Shown piece after piece: positions 4,366-6,387 of a stretch of DNA of 6,387 bases. Each line of letters begins with the position of its first letter. The first letter of the stretch is position 1. A program made the position numbers and the translations under genes. The notes under the pieces are model-generated. The model saw only the letters and a list, made by a program, of their open reading frames with translations, was not told where the DNA came from and did no database searches. The DNA is from an uncultured Synechococcus sp. (lineage in GTDB: Bacteria; Cyanobacteriota; Cyanobacteriia; PCC-6307; Cyanobiaceae): NCBI GenBank assembly GCA_937975655.1, contig CALJTZ010000177.1, positions 1 through 6,387 of the forward strand, in the 5' to 3' direction.

Positions 4366-6387
4366 TTAATGGGCTTCGGCCCGTTCCGCCTCGCGGATTA
4401 GCCGCTGCACCCGCTCCAGCAGTGATTCGTTGCTCATGCGGCTGTTGAGGCGCTCCACCAGCAGCGGAAACGCCAGGGGGCCCGGCCTGGTGGTGCGCTC
4501 CAGCAGTCGTTCGCTACCGGCCAGGCGTCCCAGTACCTCCTCGAGGCGATGGAGCTCCAGCTGCTCCTGCATCACTTCGCGCCGGGCCTGCTCCAGCAGC
4601 AGATGCTGGGGCTCGTGTTTCGTCAGCACATCGAACAGCAGCGCGGCGCTGATCTGCAGTTGCCCGCCCGTCTTGTTCTGGCCTGGCATGCTCTGGGTTA
4701 CCAGACCACTCACCTGGGCGATGGCCCGGAAGCGCCGGCGGCAGAGTTCCGAGAGGTTTACGGACTGTTCCAGGTCGGCTTCGAGCTGGCTGAGGTCGAA
4801 CAGGTCGTCGCCGTGGAGCTCCAGCAGTTCGTCAAAGGGGTAGCCCTTGGGGGCCAACAGCTCAAAGCCGTAGTCGTTCACCGACACGGTGATGGTGCTG
4901 GGGCGATGGCGGGCCAGGCGCCAGGCCCAGAGGAAGCCGAGGCCCTCGTGCACGAAGCGCCCTTCCAAGGGGAAGGCGAACAGATGGCTGCCCTCGCGGC
5001 TGCGGCACACCTCCATCAGCAGCTGGTGCTGGCGTGGCAGCCGTGAGAGGTTGGCCTGCCGTTGCAGCAGCGGTTCGAGCGCCTGGAGCTCCGGGCTATC
5101 CAGTTCAGCGTTGCCGGCCAGGGCCCGGGCGCAGCGATCCACCTCCGCCCGCAGGTGTTGGCTGAGCAGGTCGGAGAGGGCCATCTGGCCGCCTGCCCAG
5201 GCCGGAATTGTGGCGCTTTTCTTAGCCGTGGCCTTCACCATGGCGGTCATCTCGCGCAGGCGCACGAACTCCAGTTGGCGGCCGGCGAAGAAGAACACAT
5301 CGCCAGGTTTGAGCCGGCCGATGAATGCCTCCTCCACATGGCCGATCACCGCGCCCCGCACGAAGCGCACCGTGACGGAGCGATCGGCTGTGATCGTGCC
5401 GATGTTGAAGCGATGCAGCCTGGCGATGGCCTTGTCGAGCACGCGATAGCGGAACGGCTCGCCAGCGGCGGCCGGCTCGTCGTCGAGGCGGCAGCGCACC
5501 AGCTTGCGGTAGCGCGGGTAGGCCGCTAGGCACTGGCCGCCGTGTTCGAGAAAGGCCAGGCACCACTGCCATTGGGTGTCTGTGAGTTGGCGGAAGCTCC
5601 AGCTCCGGCGCACCGCCGTGAGGGCCTCCTGGGGCACGAAACCCGGGCCGCAGGCCAGGGTCACCAGGTGCTGCAGCAGCACATCCAGCGGCAGCTGGGG
5701 CGGCCGGCGGTGCTCCACCAGCCCGGCAGCCAACCCCCGCCGCATGGCGCTCAGTTCCAGCAGCTCGAGGGCATTGGTGGGCATGAACAGCACCTGGGAG
5801 GTGCCCCCCGGCGTGTGGGCACTGCGTCCTGCGCGCTGCAGCAGGCGGGCCAGGTTCTTGGCGGAGCCGATCTGCACCACCCGCTCCACGGGTTGAAAAT
5901 CCACACCCAGATCCAGGGAGCTGGTGCACACCACCCAGCGCAGGTCACCGGCCTTCACCCGGGCCTCGATCGCCTCGCGCTCGGCCCGATCGATGGCGCT
6001 GTGGTGCAGGGCGAGGAGCCCCTCCATCTCGGGGCAGGCGAACCGCAGGCACTGGTGCCAGCGCTCGGCCTGGTTGCGGGTGTTGGTGAACAGCAGGGTG
6101 CTCACCGCCGGATCCAGGCCGGCCACCAGCTGTTCATACATGCGCAGTCCGAGGTGGCCGCCCCAGGGGAAGCCATCGATCGAGTCGGGCAGCAGGCTGC
6201 GGATCGCCGTGGTGCGCTGGATGTCGGCGGTGACGATGCGTGGTTCTGGGTTGGTCGCCGCCGCCGCACCCACGCCCACTGCCGCTTGCGCCGCCTCGTT
6301 GAGGTTGCCGATCGTGGCGCTGATCGCCCAGGTTCGCAGGCCCGGCCGCAACTGTCGCAGCCAGCTCAGGCAGAGCTCGGCCTGCAC
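4366..6387 (-). CDS. Ligase-associated Lhr-type DEXH-box DNA helicase (N-terminus beyond the window)
   Basis: The 673 residues in the window carry the C-terminal part of an Lhr-core superfamily 2 helicase. The frame is open to the right edge; Walker A and the DEXH box lie outside, and the first residues seen (VQAELCLSWLRQLRP) are those that follow the DEWHELLGSKRG segment in the family. Visible motifs are SATIGN (23-28, motif III), TLLFTNTRNQAE (97-108, motif IV), LHHSAIDRAERE (127-138), CTSSLDLGVDF (154-164, motif V) and QRAGRSAHTPGG (184-195, motif VI). The winged-helix and Lhr-specific C-terminal regions follow, including FFFAGRQLEFVRL (365-377) and WAGGQMALSDLL (397-408). About 150 residues should be missing, as members are near 820-850 residues. 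The family translocates on single-stranded DNA with 3'-5' polarity and acts in DNA repair beside an ATP-dependent ligase. It probably leads the minus-strand transcript here, with DUF3104 starting 40 bases after its TAA. Confidence 0.95.
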   Translation of the reverse strand: MQAELCLSWLRQLRPGLRTWAISATIGNLNEAAQAAVGVGAAAATNPEPRIVTADIQRTTAIRSLLPDSIDGFPWGGHLGLRMYEQLVAGLDPAVSTLLFTNTRNQAERWHQCLRFACPEMEGLLALHHSAIDRAEREAIEARVKAGDLRWVVCTSSLDLGVDFQPVERVVQIGSAKNLARLLQRAGRSAHTPGGTSQVLFMPTNALELLELSAMRRGLAAGLVEHRRPPQLPLDVLLQHLVTLACGPGFVPQEALTAVRRSWSFRQLTDTQWQWCLAFLEHGGQCLAAYPRYRKLVRCRLDDEPAAAGEPFRYRVLDKAIARLHRFNIGTITADRSVTVRFVRGAVIGHVEEAFIGRLKPGDVFFFAGRQLEFVRLREMTAMVKATAKKSATIPAWAGGQMALSDLLSQHLRAEVDRCARALAGNAELDSPELQALEPLLQRQANLSRLPRQHQLLMEVCRSREGSHLFAFPLEGRFVHEGLGFLWAWRLARHRPSTITVSVNDYGFELLAPKGYPFDELLELHGDDLFDLSQLEADLEQSVNLSELCRRRFRAIAQVSGLVTQSMPGQNKTGGQLQISAALLFDVLTKHEPQHLLLEQARREVMQEQLELHRLEEVLGRLAGSERLLERTTRPGPLAFPLLVERLNSRMSNESLLERVQRLIREAERAEAH

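Noticed and set aside
4371..4382. GGGC-TTCG-GCCC hairpin at the end of the helicase gene as a terminator
   Set aside because: The stem is only 4 bases, lies before the stop codon in the coding sequence, and is not followed by a T-tract on the minus strand.
1..6387. CRISPR arrays, tRNA or rRNA genes, insertion sequences and HIP1 octamers
   Set aside because: None was seen by eye: no spaced direct repeats, no transposase motifs or terminal repeats, and no perfect GCGATCGC among the several CGATCG sites inspected.

Overview
The window looks like chromosomal DNA from a high-GC picocyanobacterium of the Cyanobium/Synechococcus type. The clues are: a small protein matching what I recall of DUF3104, a family I know from Synechococcus and Prochlorococcus; the ligase-associated Lhr helicase and PdeM phosphoesterase pair; very GC-rich third codon positions; and weak or absent Shine-Dalgarno sequences. 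I saw no perfect HIP1 octamer (GCGATCGC). The taxonomic call is an inference from gene content.

The window is almost fully coding. From right to left on the minus strand it holds the C-terminal three quarters or more of a ligase-associated Lhr-type DEXH helicase (4366-6387, N-terminus beyond the edge), a DUF3104-like gene (4017-4325), a gamma-glutamylcyclotransferase-like gene (3617-4042) and a small secreted protein (3346-3600). All lie close together or overlap and are probably co-transcribed. On the plus strand, 1157-3349 encodes a 730-residue fusion of a degenerate sigma-54-activator-type AAA+ domain to a NosR/NapH/CcoG-like polytopic membrane Fe-S protein. It meets the secreted-protein gene tail to tail, with the two stop codons sharing a CTAG. 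Divergent from it, with 37 bases between the start codons, is a glutathione S-transferase-family gene (538-1119, minus). This overlaps by 4 bases the start of a PdeM-type metallophosphoesterase (1-541, minus), which has no stop codon in the window because its C-terminus lies beyond the left edge.

Functionally, the outer genes (helicase and PdeM) belong to the four-gene ligase-associated DNA-damage module of exonuclease, ATP-dependent ligase, helicase and phosphoesterase. Here the two members are about 3.8 kb apart, separated by genes with thiol/glutathione, redox Fe-S and unknown roles. The most unusual item is the plus-strand AAA+/membrane Fe-S fusion. It keeps the skeleton of a sigma-54 activator but lacks the GAFTGA loop, has an altered Walker A and Walker B, and has no DNA-binding domain, in a lineage known to lack sigma-54. 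Two smaller items are a dyad that includes its start codon, and a 26-codon hydrophobic reading frame lying antisense, in codon register, to the Q/N/H/G-rich tail of the DUF3104-like gene.
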